From: Aliiruegeria haliotis
GTDB lineage: Bacteria; Pseudomonadota; Alphaproteobacteria; Rhodobacterales; Rhodobacteraceae
Assembly: GCF_003003255.1 (NCBI RefSeq)
Contig: NZ_PVTD01000002.1
Coordinates: 248,001 to 312,000 of the forward strand
Length of the DNA stretch: 64,000 bases
Reading direction: 5' to 3'
Part shown: one piece after another, positions 18,164-27,309 of the stretch
How the letters are laid out: every line of letters begins with the position of its first letter
Numbering within the stretch: position 1 is the stretch's first letter
Program-made: the position numbers and the translations under genes
The notes under the pieces: model-generated
Database searches by the model: none
Seen by the model: only the letters and a program-made list of their open reading frames with translations
What the model was told of the DNA's origin: nothing

Positions 18164-19579
18164 TCACCGGGTCAGAACCGCCCCCGGGTTCATGATCCCG
18201 GCTGGGTCCAGCGCGGCCTTGATGGCGCGCATCGCGGCCAGCCGACCCGGATCTCCGTAGTGCTCGAGGTCACCCACCTTCAGTCGCCCCACGCCGTGTT
18301 CGGCGCTGAAGGATCCCCCCAAGGCATGAACAAGGTCATGGACACGCCGCACTACCTCCGGTGCGCGATCCATGTAGGCTGAGCGCGCCTCGCCTTTCGG
18401 CGGGTAGACGTTGAAATGCAGGTTCCCGTCGCCGAGGTGCCCGAAGCAGTTGATCCGGAACGGGCCGACGTCCGGCACCAGCCGGAATGCGCGGTCGATG
18501 AACTCCGGCACAATGGAGACCGGCACCGAGATATCGTGCGAGCAGATGGCCCCGATCAAACGGTTGGCGACCGGGATCGACTCCCGCATTTCCCAGAACG
18601 CCAGCCGCTGCCGCTCGCTCTGCGCGACGACCCCGTCAGACACCAATCCGGCCTCGGCGGCCTTTTCGAAGATCTCCGTCAACAGCTCCTCCGGTGGCGG
18701 GCCCGCGGACACCCCCAACTCGATGAGCGTCACCCACTCGGGCAGCGTGCCAAAGGGCAGACGGACCTGCGGCATCACCTCGGCGAGAAACGCCTGCCCA
18801 GTCCGGTGGATCAGTTCGAAGGCCGATACACCCTCCGCGGCAACCTGACGGGTGATCTCCAGTAGCGACAACGCCGCCTTCGGGCTTTCCACCTGCAACA
18901 CCGCTGCACCCGTGGCCCGGGGTCTGGGCGACAGCTTTAGGCTGGCTGCCGTGATGATCCCGAGCGTCCCCTCCGAACCACAGAGCAGATGGCGCAGATC
19001 GTATCCGGTGTTGTCCTTGTAGAGCCGCTTCAGCCCCCGCAGGACCGTCCCGTCCGGCAACACCGCCTCGATCCCGAGGCACAGGTCCCGGGCATTGCCG
19101 TAGCGCAGCACGTTCACGCCGCCAGCATTGGTCGCCAGCAACCCGCCGATCTGCGCCGTGCCCTCGGACGCCAGCGACAGCGGAAAGAGCCGCCCGGCAG
19201 CCTCGGCTTCATCCTGGACATGGGCGAGCACCGCCCCCGCTTCCACCTCGATCACGTTGTCCGCCGCATGCAGGGCACGGATCCCGTTCATCCGTTCCAG
19301 CGTCAGCAGGATCGGGCGAGGCAAGTCCGGCGCCACCTGGCCGCAGACCAGCCCGGTCCCGCCACCATATGGAACAACTGCCACCCGTTCACCCTGTGCG
19401 CGGCCGATGATTGTCGAAACCTCTTCCACCGATCCCGGCGCCAGAACCAGCGCGTCCGCGCCATGGAACTTCCCGCGCGGTTCCTCAAGGTATCGGGGCT
19501 CCAGCGGACGGAACACGGGCGCGGGCAAGGTGGCGCGCAGGGTCGCTTCAAAGGCCGGCGTGGCGGGGGTCAACTGCAT
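18164..19579 (-). CDS. FAD-linked oxidase, GlcD / D-lactate dehydrogenase type
   Basis: 471 aa. An N-terminal FAD-binding type 4 domain (about 35-175) holds VVPYGGGTGLVCG and GGLLATNAGGVNVLRYGNARD. The C-terminal oxidase domain holds FGHLGDGNLHFNVYPP and ends with FSAEHGVGRLK and DPAGIMNPGAVL. These are marks of the glycolate oxidase GlcD / D-2-hydroxyacid dehydrogenase family. GlcE and GlcF are not adjacent, so a single-subunit 2-hydroxyacid dehydrogenase is more likely than glycolate oxidase. The start is the ATG behind GAGGAGA; a longer start is in frame but weaker. Confidence 0.9.
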   Translation of the reverse strand: MQLTPATPAFEATLRATLPAPVFRPLEPRYLEEPRGKFHGADALVLAPGSVEEVSTIIGRAQGERVAVVPYGGGTGLVCGQVAPDLPRPILLTLERMNGIRALHAADNVIEVEAGAVLAHVQDEAEAAGRLFPLSLASEGTAQIGGLLATNAGGVNVLRYGNARDLCLGIEAVLPDGTVLRGLKRLYKDNTGYDLRHLLCGSEGTLGIITAASLKLSPRPRATGAAVLQVESPKAALSLLEITRQVAAEGVSAFELIHRTGQAFLAEVMPQVRLPFGTLPEWVTLIELGVSAGPPPEELLTEIFEKAAEAGLVSDGVVAQSERQRLAFWEMRESIPVANRLIGAICSHDISVPVSIVPEFIDRAFRLVPDVGPFRINCFGHLGDGNLHFNVYPPKGEARSAYMDRAPEVVRRVHDLVHALGGSFSAEHGVGRLKVGDLEHYGDPGRLAAMRAIKAALDPAGIMNPGAVLTR

Positions 19580-19626
19580 GAATGTCTCCTCGTCCCGGTC
19601 AACCATGCTGCGGGAGGAGGATCAAG

Positions 19627-20469
19627 TCATCGGTCCAGATCGTCGAACCCGACATAGCGCGGTTGCAGGACGATGATCGTCGGCTCCGAGGGCAGGCTCC
19701 GCAGCGATACCTCCAGAGAGGGTTCCGGATGCTGCCGGATTCGGAAGTCGTCCTGCATACCGGCGAGAAACGCATTGAGCGAACCATAGGAGAACCAGTG
19801 CATCGGCAACACGATGGAGGCGCGCACGCGGCGCAGGATATCCATCATCACCGGCTGCGGCACAGTCATACCGCCATCGATAGGCGCCATGACCACGTCG
19901 AGCCTGCCAATGGCCGCGTATTGCTCTGGGCTCGGTTCGTGGTGCAAGTGGCCGAGGTGGCCGATGCAAAGCCCCGCCACCTCGAAGATGAAGATCGAGT
20001 TCCCGTCCTCCTCCACATCACCGCCAAACCGCCCGCGGATATCGGTGGGGACATTGCGCACCAGCATCTCGCCCAGATCGAGGTGGTGATCGGCAGGCCC
20101 GCCTTCCGGGTTCCATCCCGGCAGGACATTCGGAATGCGCGGATCCGGGGAGGCCGTCCAGTGCGAACTGTGGGCGTGGTTCATGGTCGCGACATCCGGC
20201 ACGACGTCAGGCGTACCGATAAACCCCGCGTAGTCGGTCACGGCCGACAGGCCACCCTGTGTCTGAATGAGGTACATCGAATGATCGATATAACTGAGCC
20301 GCACCGTGTGATCGGGCAGAGGATCGGTGTAGCCCGCCTTCCAGACCACCTCCAGCCCCGGGGTGTTCTCCACCAGCGAAATGCAGTGGGACGGACGGCG
20401 CTCCTGCGCCTCCGCCCCCAGTGGAACGGCAAGAAACAAGGCAGCCGCGAGGGCCGTATATCTGATCAT
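19627..20469 (-). CDS. Secreted metallo-beta-lactamase-fold protein
   Basis: 280 aa with a signal peptide (MIRYTALAAALFLAVPLGAEA), so periplasmic. The body follows the UlaG/MBL-like pattern: 'NHAHSSHW' for the first metal site, 'GHLGHLHHEPS', and 'APIDGG' plus 'LPMHWFSYGS' for the later ligands. The classical HxHxDH is altered (MNHAHSSH), so a hydrolase with unusual metal binding is possible. The substrate is unknown. It is a single gene; I chose the ATG that starts the signal peptide, although the frame is open far upstream. Confidence 0.82.
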   Translation of the reverse strand: MIRYTALAAALFLAVPLGAEAQERRPSHCISLVENTPGLEVVWKAGYTDPLPDHTVRLSYIDHSMYLIQTQGGLSAVTDYAGFIGTPDVVPDVATMNHAHSSHWTASPDPRIPNVLPGWNPEGGPADHHLDLGEMLVRNVPTDIRGRFGGDVEEDGNSIFIFEVAGLCIGHLGHLHHEPSPEQYAAIGRLDVVMAPIDGGMTVPQPVMMDILRRVRASIVLPMHWFSYGSLNAFLAGMQDDFRIRQHPEPSLEVSLRSLPSEPTIIVLQPRYVGFDDLDR

Positions 20470-20657
20470 GGCGCGTCTCCGAAGGCTGGCCAACGGTCTA
20501 CGGGGTCGTATGCCCCGGGATCTTCCCACGGAAACACCGGATCCCCGCATAAACTTTTCGTTGGCAGCGGTGCCGGATCGCGAAGCCCCGGCGTGTTGGG
20601 GGCAAAGGGCAAGCTCGGCCGGGCGGGTGGTTGGTCGTTTCGGCGCCTGCCGCAGAC

Positions 20658-21242
20658 TCAACCGATCCCGGTACGTCCCCGGCGGTCGGCGCGAAGATTC
20701 GCGTAGAGCACGTGGTTGCGCCAGCGGCCGTGAATCTGCAGGTAGCTCTGCGCCACGCCCTCGTACTTGAAACCGCTCTTCTCCAGGCACCCGCGAGAGG
20801 CCGCGTTCTCCGGCAGGCAGGCCGCCTCGATCCGACTCAGGTCCAGCACGCTGAAAGCATGGTGGCTCAGGGCAGCGATGGCCTCGCGCATGTAGCCATT
20901 GCGCGCGAAAGGCGCACCGACCCAGTATCCGAACGTGCCCGATTGCGCCGGGCCGCGACGGATATTGTCGAGCGTGATCGCGCCGAGCAGCGCATCATCC
21001 GCTCGCCGTATCAGGAACAGCGGCAATGCGGTGCCCGCGGAAATCGAGCGTTGCGCCCAGAGCACCCTGTTGGTGAAGGCCTTGCGGCTGAGGTGGTCCG
21101 CCGACCAGAGCGGCTCCCACTTCTCAAGGAAATCCCGGCTGTCGCGGCGCAGGGAACTCCAGGCCCGGAAATCGGCATGGACCGGCGGGCGGAGGGTCAT
21201 CCGCTCGGTCACGATCCGCACCTTCTTCCGGCCAAAGCCCAT
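20658..21242 (-). CDS. RimJ/RimL-like GNAT N-acetyltransferase
   Basis: 194 aa. It starts with ERMTLRPPVHADFRAWSSLR, typical of RimJ/RimL. 'FGYWVGAPFARNGYMREAI' is the acetyl-CoA site, and 'ASRGCLEKSGFKYEGVAQSYLQI' the C-terminal motif. It probably acetylates a protein N-terminus, as RimJ does on ribosomal protein S5, but the target is unproven. Its start touches the stop of the M16 peptidase gene (1-bp overlap). It is the last gene of the long minus-strand string from ctaC. Confidence 0.9.
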   Translation of the reverse strand: MGFGRKKVRIVTERMTLRPPVHADFRAWSSLRRDSRDFLEKWEPLWSADHLSRKAFTNRVLWAQRSISAGTALPLFLIRRADDALLGAITLDNIRRGPAQSGTFGYWVGAPFARNGYMREAIAALSHHAFSVLDLSRIEAACLPENAASRGCLEKSGFKYEGVAQSYLQIHGRWRNHVLYANLRADRRGRTGIG

Positions 21243-22504
21243 CAGGCGGCGAGCCTCTCCTGAAGACGGACCATGTCAGGCGCGTTGGCATCGGGACCGT
21301 AGAGCGCCATGGCGGATCGGCCCGACCCCGCCAGCTTTGCCGCGAAAGTCGCGACGGCCGCGCGATCCACGGCCTCGATCCGGGCGATGGTTTCTTCCAG
21401 CGGCGGCACGCGGTCCCATATCGAGACCAGCCGCGCAAGGCGTTCGGCGCGCGACGACGGGCTTTCCAGCCCCATCAGCAACCCGGCTTTCATCTGCGCG
21501 CGGGCGCGGTTGACCTCCGCGTCCGAGACATCGTCGGCGACCCGACGCAGTTCGTCGATGGTCAGTTCGGCCAACCGGCCGATATCGTCGGCGGAGGTGC
21601 CGGCATAGACGGTCATCATGCCGGTATCGGCATAGGCCCCCGCCTGCGCGAAAATGGAATAGCAGAGGCCGCGTTTCTCCCGAATCTCCTGAAAGAGCCG
21701 CGAGGACATGCCACCGCCAAGCAGCGTGGAATAGATCTGTGCGGTGTAGACATCCGCATCCGAATACGCAGGCCCTTCGAGCGCGAAGGCGAAATGGACC
21801 TGTTCCAGATCCTTGGCCTCCGATCGCTCGCCGCCGTGGAACACTGCTGTTTCATGGGTCGACAGCAGCGTGGGCTGAAGGTGTCCGAAGAGGTCTTCGG
21901 CCATCCGCATGATCTCGTCGTGATCCACCGCCCCGGCGGCGGAGAGCACCATCTGCCCCGGCCCGTAATGCTCCGTCACGAAGCGGGAGAGGTCATCGCG
22001 GTGAAAGGCGCTGACCCGCTCGGACGGTCCAAGGATCGTGCGTCCCAGCGCCTGCCCCGGATAGGCCGCCTCCTGCAACCAGTCGAAGATGATGTCGTCG
22101 GGCGTGTCGAGCGACTGGCCGATCTCCTGCAGGATGACACCGCGCTCAACCTCGATCTCGCCTTCCTCGAAGGCGGGGTTGAGGACGATATCCGCGATCA
22201 CGTCCAGCGCCAGCGGCACGTCGGCCTTCAGCACCCGGGCGTAGTAGGCCGTGGTCTCGCGCGAGGTGTAGGCGTTGATGAAACCGCCCACGTCCTCGAT
22301 CTCCTCCGCGATCTGGAGGGCCGTGCGCCGCGCGGTTCCCTTGAAAGCCATGTGCTCGAGGAAATGGGCGATCCCGTTCTGCTCCATCCGTTCGTGGCGG
22401 CCACCGGCGTTGACCCAGAGGCCGACAGCGGCGCTTTCCATCGAGGGCATGCGTTCGGTCACGACCCGAAGGCCATTCGATAATTTGTCCAGTCTAACCG
22501 TCAA
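21242..22504 (-). CDS. M16 family zinc peptidase (PqqL/MPP-like)
   Basis: 420 aa. The inverted zinc motif HFLEH lies at residues 47-51 (HxxEH), with further conserved EVERGVILQEIGQ and 'AGAVDHDEIMRMAED'. This is the processing-peptidase-like M16B type found after thrC in many alphaproteobacteria. It begins with TTG overlapping the thrC stop (TTGA), with a GAAAGG leader inside thrC, so it is translationally coupled. The physiological substrate is unknown. Confidence 0.93.
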   Translation of the reverse strand: MTVRLDKLSNGLRVVTERMPSMESAAVGLWVNAGGRHERMEQNGIAHFLEHMAFKGTARRTALQIAEEIEDVGGFINAYTSRETTAYYARVLKADVPLALDVIADIVLNPAFEEGEIEVERGVILQEIGQSLDTPDDIIFDWLQEAAYPGQALGRTILGPSERVSAFHRDDLSRFVTEHYGPGQMVLSAAGAVDHDEIMRMAEDLFGHLQPTLLSTHETAVFHGGERSEAKDLEQVHFAFALEGPAYSDADVYTAQIYSTLLGGGMSSRLFQEIREKRGLCYSIFAQAGAYADTGMMTVYAGTSADDIGRLAELTIDELRRVADDVSDAEVNRARAQMKAGLLMGLESPSSRAERLARLVSIWDRVPPLEETIARIEAVDRAAVATFAAKLAGSGRSAMALYGPDANAPDMVRLQERLAA

Positions 22505-23889
22505 ACGGCGCGCCTTTCGCGTATCAGTTCTTCGAGGGCAGCGAGGTCGTTTTCCACGCGGCTCACACGTTCCGGACGCTCATACAGGTCCGCCATCCGA
22601 TTGGGAAGGGGCGGGCGCTGGCCGGTCGCGGCCTCCACCGCATCGGGGAATTTGGCTGGATGCGCGGTGGCCAGCGTGATCATCGGGGTGGTCCCGAGGT
22701 GCTCCCTTGCGACCTTCACACCGACTGCGGAATGGGGGCAGAGGATCTCGCCGGTTTCGGCGTAGATCTGGCGGATCATCGCGGAGGTTTCCTCTTCCGA
22801 GGCGCGGCCGGAGGCGAAGGTTTCCTGCAACCCCTGAAGCGCGCCCTGGCTGATCCGGAACCCACCCTGCTCCTTCAGTTCGCCCATAAGCTGGCCAACG
22901 GCGGCGCCGTCGCGACCATAGGCATCGAAGAGCGCGCGCTCGAAGTTGGAACTGACCTGGATGTCCATCGACGGGCTGATCGAAGGCGTGACGCCGGAGG
23001 TCACGTAGCCCTGCCCGGAAAGTGCCCGGTGCAGGATGTCGTTCTGGTTCGTTGCAACCACGAGGGTTTCGATCGGCAGCCCCATGCGGCGGGCGATGTA
23101 GCCTGCGAAGATATCGCCGAAATTGCCCGTGGGTACGGTGAAAGACACCTTGCGCTGCGGCGCGCCAAGCGCCACGGCGGAGGTGAAGTAGTAGACGACC
23201 TGCGCCAGCACGCGGGCCCAGTTGATGGAGTTCACCCCGGCAAGCGCAACCTCGTCGCGGAACTCGAAATGGTTGAACATGTCCTTGAGGCGGGCCTGAC
23301 AATCGTCGAAATGCCCGTCGAGCGCGAGGGCGTGGACATTGGTCTCTGCCGGGGTGGTCATCTGGCGCCGCTGCACCTCGGAGACGCGGCCATGGGGGAA
23401 GAGGATGAAGACATCCACCGCGTCGAGGCCGCGAAAGGCCTCGATGGCGGCCGAACCGGTGTCACCCGAAGTGGCGCCGACGATGGTGACCTTCTCGCCC
23501 CGGCGCTTCAGGGCAACCTGGAAGAGCTGTCCGATGAGCTGCATGGCGAAGTCCTTGAAGGCCAGCGTCGGCCCGTGGAACAGCTCCAGCAGGAAGTGGT
23601 TCGGCGCCAGCTGCACCATCGGCGCACGCGCGGCGTGTCCGAAGCCGGCATAGGCCCTGGAAATGATCTCCGCGAAGTCATCGTCCGAGAAACTGTCGCC
23701 GACGAAGGGACGCATGACGCGGAACGCGGCTTCCTCGTAGGACAGGCCGGCCAGCGCGGCGATGTCGGGCGCGCTCATCTGGGGAATGGTCTCAGGCACA
23801 TAGAGGCCGCCATCGCGGGCGAGGCCGGTCAGCATGGCCTCCTCGAAGGAAAGGACGGGGGCCTGGCCGCGGGTGGAGATGTATTTCAT
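22501..23889 (-). CDS. thrC: Threonine synthase
   Basis: 462 aa. It converts O-phosphohomoserine to threonine using PLP. The PLP lysine is in TLAFKDFAMQ (Lys112), with the glycine-rich VGATSGDTGSAAIEAF cofactor loop. The size fits the long bacterial/yeast-type ThrC. The start is the ATG of MKYISTRGQAP. It sits downstream of the cytochrome oxidase genes, a conserved neighbourhood in Rhodobacteraceae without an obvious pathway link, and overlaps the next gene by 4 bp. Confidence 0.97.
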   Translation of the reverse strand: MKYISTRGQAPVLSFEEAMLTGLARDGGLYVPETIPQMSAPDIAALAGLSYEEAAFRVMRPFVGDSFSDDDFAEIISRAYAGFGHAARAPMVQLAPNHFLLELFHGPTLAFKDFAMQLIGQLFQVALKRRGEKVTIVGATSGDTGSAAIEAFRGLDAVDVFILFPHGRVSEVQRRQMTTPAETNVHALALDGHFDDCQARLKDMFNHFEFRDEVALAGVNSINWARVLAQVVYYFTSAVALGAPQRKVSFTVPTGNFGDIFAGYIARRMGLPIETLVVATNQNDILHRALSGQGYVTSGVTPSISPSMDIQVSSNFERALFDAYGRDGAAVGQLMGELKEQGGFRISQGALQGLQETFASGRASEEETSAMIRQIYAETGEILCPHSAVGVKVAREHLGTTPMITLATAHPAKFPDAVEAATGQRPPLPNRMADLYERPERVSRVENDLAALEELIRERRAV

Positions 23890-24013
23890 GGCGTCTTCCT
23901 GATGGCTGCGGCGCCCTCGCACGGCGTCGCCGGGTGTGGCGAGCGCGGGAGCCTCCGGCGGGGATATTTGTGGAGAGATGATGACGGGCGGGCTGGGCCT
24001 TGCGGCTGGTGTT

Positions 24014-24685
24014 TCATGGGGTTCGGCGTGAGATACGCCAGAGTTGCAGCGCTGTCATCCCCAGCCAGACGATTGCCAGCCCGAACCATGTCACGGCGTA
24101 GCCAAGGTGATCGTTCGGAATGCCCGCGGTATCGACGGGCAGCGGCGTCACCGAACGCTTGGGCGGCACCGTGGCACGGGCCACGACGAGAATGGGCTCG
24201 GTTCCCAGTTCGGCGGCCATCCGGTCGAGATCGCGGGCGTACCAGTAGTTCGCCTCCACGTCGTTCTCCGGCGTGAAGCTGTCCCGGTCATCTGGCCAGT
24301 GAAGGTTGCCTCGGACGGTCAGAGCCTCGGCGGCGCGCGGCGCGTCCTTGTCCTCATCCGGAACCACGCCCTGATCGAGCAACACACGACGCCCGGACAA
24401 GGTCTCGAACGCCGTGACGATGCGGAAGCCGGGTCCGAGCTTCCGGGTGGAGATCAGCACGTGCAACTCCCGTTCGCCGGTGTGGCCCGACATCTCCACG
24501 GGCAGGTAGAGGTCGGTTTCGGCGGATGGATTTGCGGGAAGGGCCACGGGATCCGCGACGATGCGCGCCTCGATCTCGGCCAGCACGCCTTCCTTCCATG
24601 CCAGTCGCTGGACCTGCCAGACACCGAGGCTCACCAGGATCGCCGCACCGATCAATCCGATCAGCAATGTGGGTACAAGCCGCAT
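24014..24685 (-). CDS. SURF1-like cytochrome oxidase assembly factor
   Basis: 223 aa. Two membrane helices, one at each end, flank a periplasmic region. LGVWQVQRLAWKE near residue 21 is the SURF1 hallmark, and the second helix holds NDHLGYAVTWFGLAIVWL. SURF1 proteins help insert heme a into subunit I of aa3-type oxidase. AGGGGAAAAG precedes the ATG. It follows ctaE after a strong hairpin, so it may be transcribed at a lower level. Confidence 0.92.
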   Translation of the reverse strand: MRLVPTLLIGLIGAAILVSLGVWQVQRLAWKEGVLAEIEARIVADPVALPANPSAETDLYLPVEMSGHTGERELHVLISTRKLGPGFRIVTAFETLSGRRVLLDQGVVPDEDKDAPRAAEALTVRGNLHWPDDRDSFTPENDVEANYWYARDLDRMAAELGTEPILVVARATVPPKRSVTPLPVDTAGIPNDHLGYAVTWFGLAIVWLGMTALQLWRISRRTP

Positions 24686-24704
24686 CTTTTCCCCTGAACA
24701 AACG

Positions 24705-24732
24705 AAGGGGCGCGAGTTCCCCCGCGCCCCTT
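24705..24732 (-). terminator. Strong hairpin between ctaE and the SURF1 gene
   Basis: Ten-bp perfect stem (24705-24714 with 24723-24732) with an 8-nt loop, followed on the minus strand by CGTTTGTTC. It lies between two genes of one operon and probably acts as a partial terminator. Confidence 0.65.
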
Positions 24733-24776
24733 GGTGTTGGATCAAATCCCCTCGCCGGAGGCAAGTGATCTCTGGC

Positions 24777-25577
24777 TCAGCCGCCCCAGATGTAGACAGC
24801 AAAGAACAGGAAGAGCCAGACCACGTCGACGAAGTGCCAGTACCAGGCGGCGGCCTCAAAGCCGACATGGCTCTCCGGTGTGAAGTGGCCCTTGCGCACC
24901 CGCAGGTAGCACACGAACAGGAAGATCGTACCGATGATGACGTGGGCGCCGTGGAACCCCGTCGCCATGAAGAAGTTGGCGCCGTAGATGTTGCCGGCAA
25001 AACCGAAGGCGGCATGGCTGTATTCGTAGACCTGGAAGAAGGTGAAAAGCACGCCGAGCGCAACGGCCAGGATCAGCCCGGTCGCCATATCCTTGCGGTT
25101 GTTTTCGTGCACCAGCGCGTGGTGGGCCCAGGTCGCCGCACAGCCGGAGCACAGCAGGATCAGGGTGTTGATCAACGGCAGGTGCCAGGGATCGAAAGTC
25201 TCGATGCCCACAGGGGGCCAGACGCCGTCAACGGCCGGGCTTTCAGGGCCCATCGGGTAGAGCGCGTGCTTGAAGAAGGACCAGAACCATGCCGCGAAGA
25301 ACATCACCTCGGACATGATGAAAAGGATGAAGCCGTATCGCAGGCCAATCAGCACGACGGGCGTGTGGTCGCCGGCCTCGTTCTCGGCAATCGTCTCCGA
25401 CCACCAGGCGAACATGGTGTAGAGCACCGCCAGGAAACCGGCGAAGAAGAGGAACGGCGCGCCGCCGTGCATCCACATCACCGCGCCGAACAGCATGATG
25501 AAGGCGCCGGCAGCGCCTACGAGCGGCCAGATGGACGGCGGCAGGATGTGGTAATCGTGGTTCTTTTCATGTGCCAT
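24777..25577 (-). CDS. ctaE: Cytochrome c oxidase subunit III
   Basis: 266 aa, seven membrane helices. The typical [33 protein letters not shown] and C-terminal [14 protein letters not shown] are present. It is part of the aa3-type terminal oxidase in the inner membrane and stabilises proton-uptake function next to subunit I. The start is the ATG of [15 protein letters not shown]. The genes for subunit II and the assembly factors are just upstream. Subunit I (ctaD) is not in the window, as is common in this group. Confidence 0.97.
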   Translation of the reverse strand: MAHEKNHDYHILPPSIWPLVGAAGAFIMLFGAVMWMHGGAPFLFFAGFLAVLYTMFAWWSETIAENEAGDHTPVVLIGLRYGFILFIMSEVMFFAAWFWSFFKHALYPMGPESPAVDGVWPPVGIETFDPWHLPLINTLILLCSGCAATWAHHALVHENNRKDMATGLILAVALGVLFTFFQVYEYSHAAFGFAGNIYGANFFMATGFHGAHVIIGTIFLFVCYLRVRKGHFTPESHVGFEAAAWYWHFVDVVWLFLFFAVYIWGG

Positions 25578-25602
25578 GTTGGTCTGTTCCCTCGCGCGTG
25601 GG

Positions 25603-26172
25603 TTATTTGGCAATCACAAGTGCCGCCTGCTCTTGGGGCAGGTCGATTTCATGGAAGGTGTAGGACAGCGTGATCTTGGGGGCGAATTTCGCATCCCGGT
25701 CGTTCACGATCTCCGGATCGACGTAGAAAGAGACCGGCATCATGACGCTCTCCCCCGGTTGCAGCACCTGCTCTTCGAAGCAGAAGCAGTCGATCTTGAC
25801 GAAATAGGCGCCGGCATCGAACGGCGTGACGTTGTAGCTGGCCGATCCCGCGATGGGACGGTCGGTCGGGTTGCTGGCCTCGTAGAAGGCGAGGCCGGTT
25901 TCGCCGATGCGGATTTCCATCTCTCGCTGCATGGGCTTGAACTGCCAGGGCATTCCTGCCGCGAGCGAACCGTCGAAGCGAACCTTGATGGTCTTGTCGA
26001 GGATCTCCTCGGAGCCACCGTCCGCGGTATTGGTCGTACCGCCATAACCGGTGACCCGACAGAAATAGTCGTAGAGCGGCACGGATGCCCAGGCCAGAGA
26101 CCCCATCAACACCACCACGCTCACCGTCTGGGCAAGCGTCCGCTTCGGTCCCTTGAGCCTCGAGAAGATCAC
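25603..26172 (-). CDS. ctaG: Cytochrome c oxidase assembly protein CtaG (Cox11)
   Basis: 189 aa. One N-terminal membrane helix is followed by a periplasmic copper-binding domain. The Cox11 motif CFCFEEQ is intact; its cysteines deliver copper to the CuB site of subunit I. '[14 protein letters not shown]' after the helix is also typical. It starts with GTG, overlapping the stop of the small membrane protein gene upstream (GTGA), so translation is coupled. Confidence 0.96.
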   Translation of the reverse strand: MIFSRLKGPKRTLAQTVSVVVLMGSLAWASVPLYDYFCRVTGYGGTTNTADGGSEEILDKTIKVRFDGSLAAGMPWQFKPMQREMEIRIGETGLAFYEASNPTDRPIAGSASYNVTPFDAGAYFVKIDCFCFEEQVLQPGESVMMPVSFYVDPEIVNDRDAKFAPKITLSYTFHEIDLPQEQAALVIAK

Positions 26173-26339
26173 TGACCGGCCTCCTGTGTGACCATACCGG
26201 TGCCCAGCACATCCTCGCCGTTGCCCACCTTGACGATGGTCATGCCGAACACGATTCCGACAAAGGCGATCAGCACCAGGCCAAGCCCGAGGTTGCGCGA
26301 GCGACGGCGGTCGTGGATTTCATGGGTCGCGCGGATCAT
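26169..26339 (-). CDS. 56-aa membrane protein in the aa3 oxidase operon
   Basis: Very short protein with one membrane helix (LGLGLVLIAFVGIVFGMTIVKV), a charged N-terminus (HEIHDRRRSRN) and a short outside tail. It lies between ctaB and ctaG with 4-bp overlaps on both sides, so it is clearly translated as part of the operon. The position matches the small cytochrome oxidase accessory protein seen in Rhodobacteraceae; the precise role is not established. Confidence 0.85.
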   Translation of the reverse strand: MIRATHEIHDRRRSRNLGLGLVLIAFVGIVFGMTIVKVGNGEDVLGTGMVTQEAGQ

Positions 26340-27280
26340 GCCGCACCTCCGGTCAGTCCGAGTCCCCGCAGGGCGGCATCCGCCAGCAGGGCCGAGAAAT
26401 GCAGGAACAGGTACCACAGCGACAGCTTGAAGAAGCGCTTTTCCTCGCCATAGGCATCCGCCTCGGCTTGCGGCGTGTCCCGTTTCCAGAGCTTCCAGGC
26501 CCCGACGAGGAACCGGAAATTCAGCACCAGCGCGGCGGTCAGGTAGACCGGCCCGCCAATCGTGGTGAAGGCCAACCCCAGAGAACATGCAGCCAGAAGC
26601 ACCGTGTAGCCCAGGATGTGGCGTCGGGTGGCGTCGTGCCCGTGAGTCACGGTCAGCATAGGCACCCCGGCGTCGTCGTAGTCGGACTTCATGAACAGTG
26701 CCAGCGACCAGAAATGCGGCGGCGTCCAGATGAAGATCAGCATGAACATCAAAACCGACTCGACCGAAACTCCACCCGTGGCGACGGCCCAGCCGATCAT
26801 CGGCGGGAAGGCCCCTGCAGCACCGCCGATCACGATGTTCTGAGGAGTCCAGCGTTTCAGCCACATCGTGTAGATCACAACGTAGAAGAAGATGGTGAAT
26901 GCGAGCAGTCCCGCCGCAACCAGATTGGCCGACAGCGCCAGCATCATGACCGACAGGCCCGACAATGCCAGGCCAAGCCCCAGCGCTTCGCCCTCGCTGA
27001 CCTTGCCAGAGGGGATCGGGCGCTTGGCCGTGCGGCGCATGATGCGGTCGATATCGGCGTCCCACCACATGTTCAGTGCCCCCGAGGCACCACCGCCGAT
27101 TGCGATGAAGAGCACCGAGGTAAAGACGATGAACGGATGCACCGGAACCGGCGCAACCAGCAGCCCCACCAGTGCAGTGAAGACAACCAGCGACATCACG
27201 CGGGGCTTGAGCAGCGCGACGTAGTCGGCAAACTCCGGTTCCGCGCTGCGGGTCAGGTTATGAAGGCTCGTGTCACTCAT
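26336..27280 (-). CDS. ctaB: Heme O synthase (protoheme IX farnesyltransferase)
   Basis: 314 aa, UbiA superfamily, about nine membrane helices. The prenyl-diphosphate site is NMWWDADIDRIMRRTAKRP. It adds a farnesyl group to protoheme to give heme O, the precursor of heme A for aa3 oxidase. The start ATG is 30 bp after ctaC, and the stop overlaps the next small gene by 4 bp. Confidence 0.96.
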   Translation of the reverse strand: MSDTSLHNLTRSAEPEFADYVALLKPRVMSLVVFTALVGLLVAPVPVHPFIVFTSVLFIAIGGGASGALNMWWDADIDRIMRRTAKRPIPSGKVSEGEALGLGLALSGLSVMMLALSANLVAAGLLAFTIFFYVVIYTMWLKRWTPQNIVIGGAAGAFPPMIGWAVATGGVSVESVLMFMLIFIWTPPHFWSLALFMKSDYDDAGVPMLTVTHGHDATRRHILGYTVLLAACSLGLAFTTIGGPVYLTAALVLNFRFLVGAWKLWKRDTPQAEADAYGEEKRFFKLSLWYLFLHFSALLADAALRGLGLTGGAA

Positions 27281-27293
27281 GGCTTACCCCTAG

Positions 27294-27309
27294 GCCGGCA
27301 AGGGCCGGC
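27294..27309 (-). terminator. Small hairpin between ctaC and ctaB
   Basis: GCCGGC (27294-27299) pairs with GCCGGC (27304-27309) around AAGG, directly behind the ctaC stop. There is no T-run. It is more likely an RNA-processing or attenuation element than a full terminator. Confidence 0.35.
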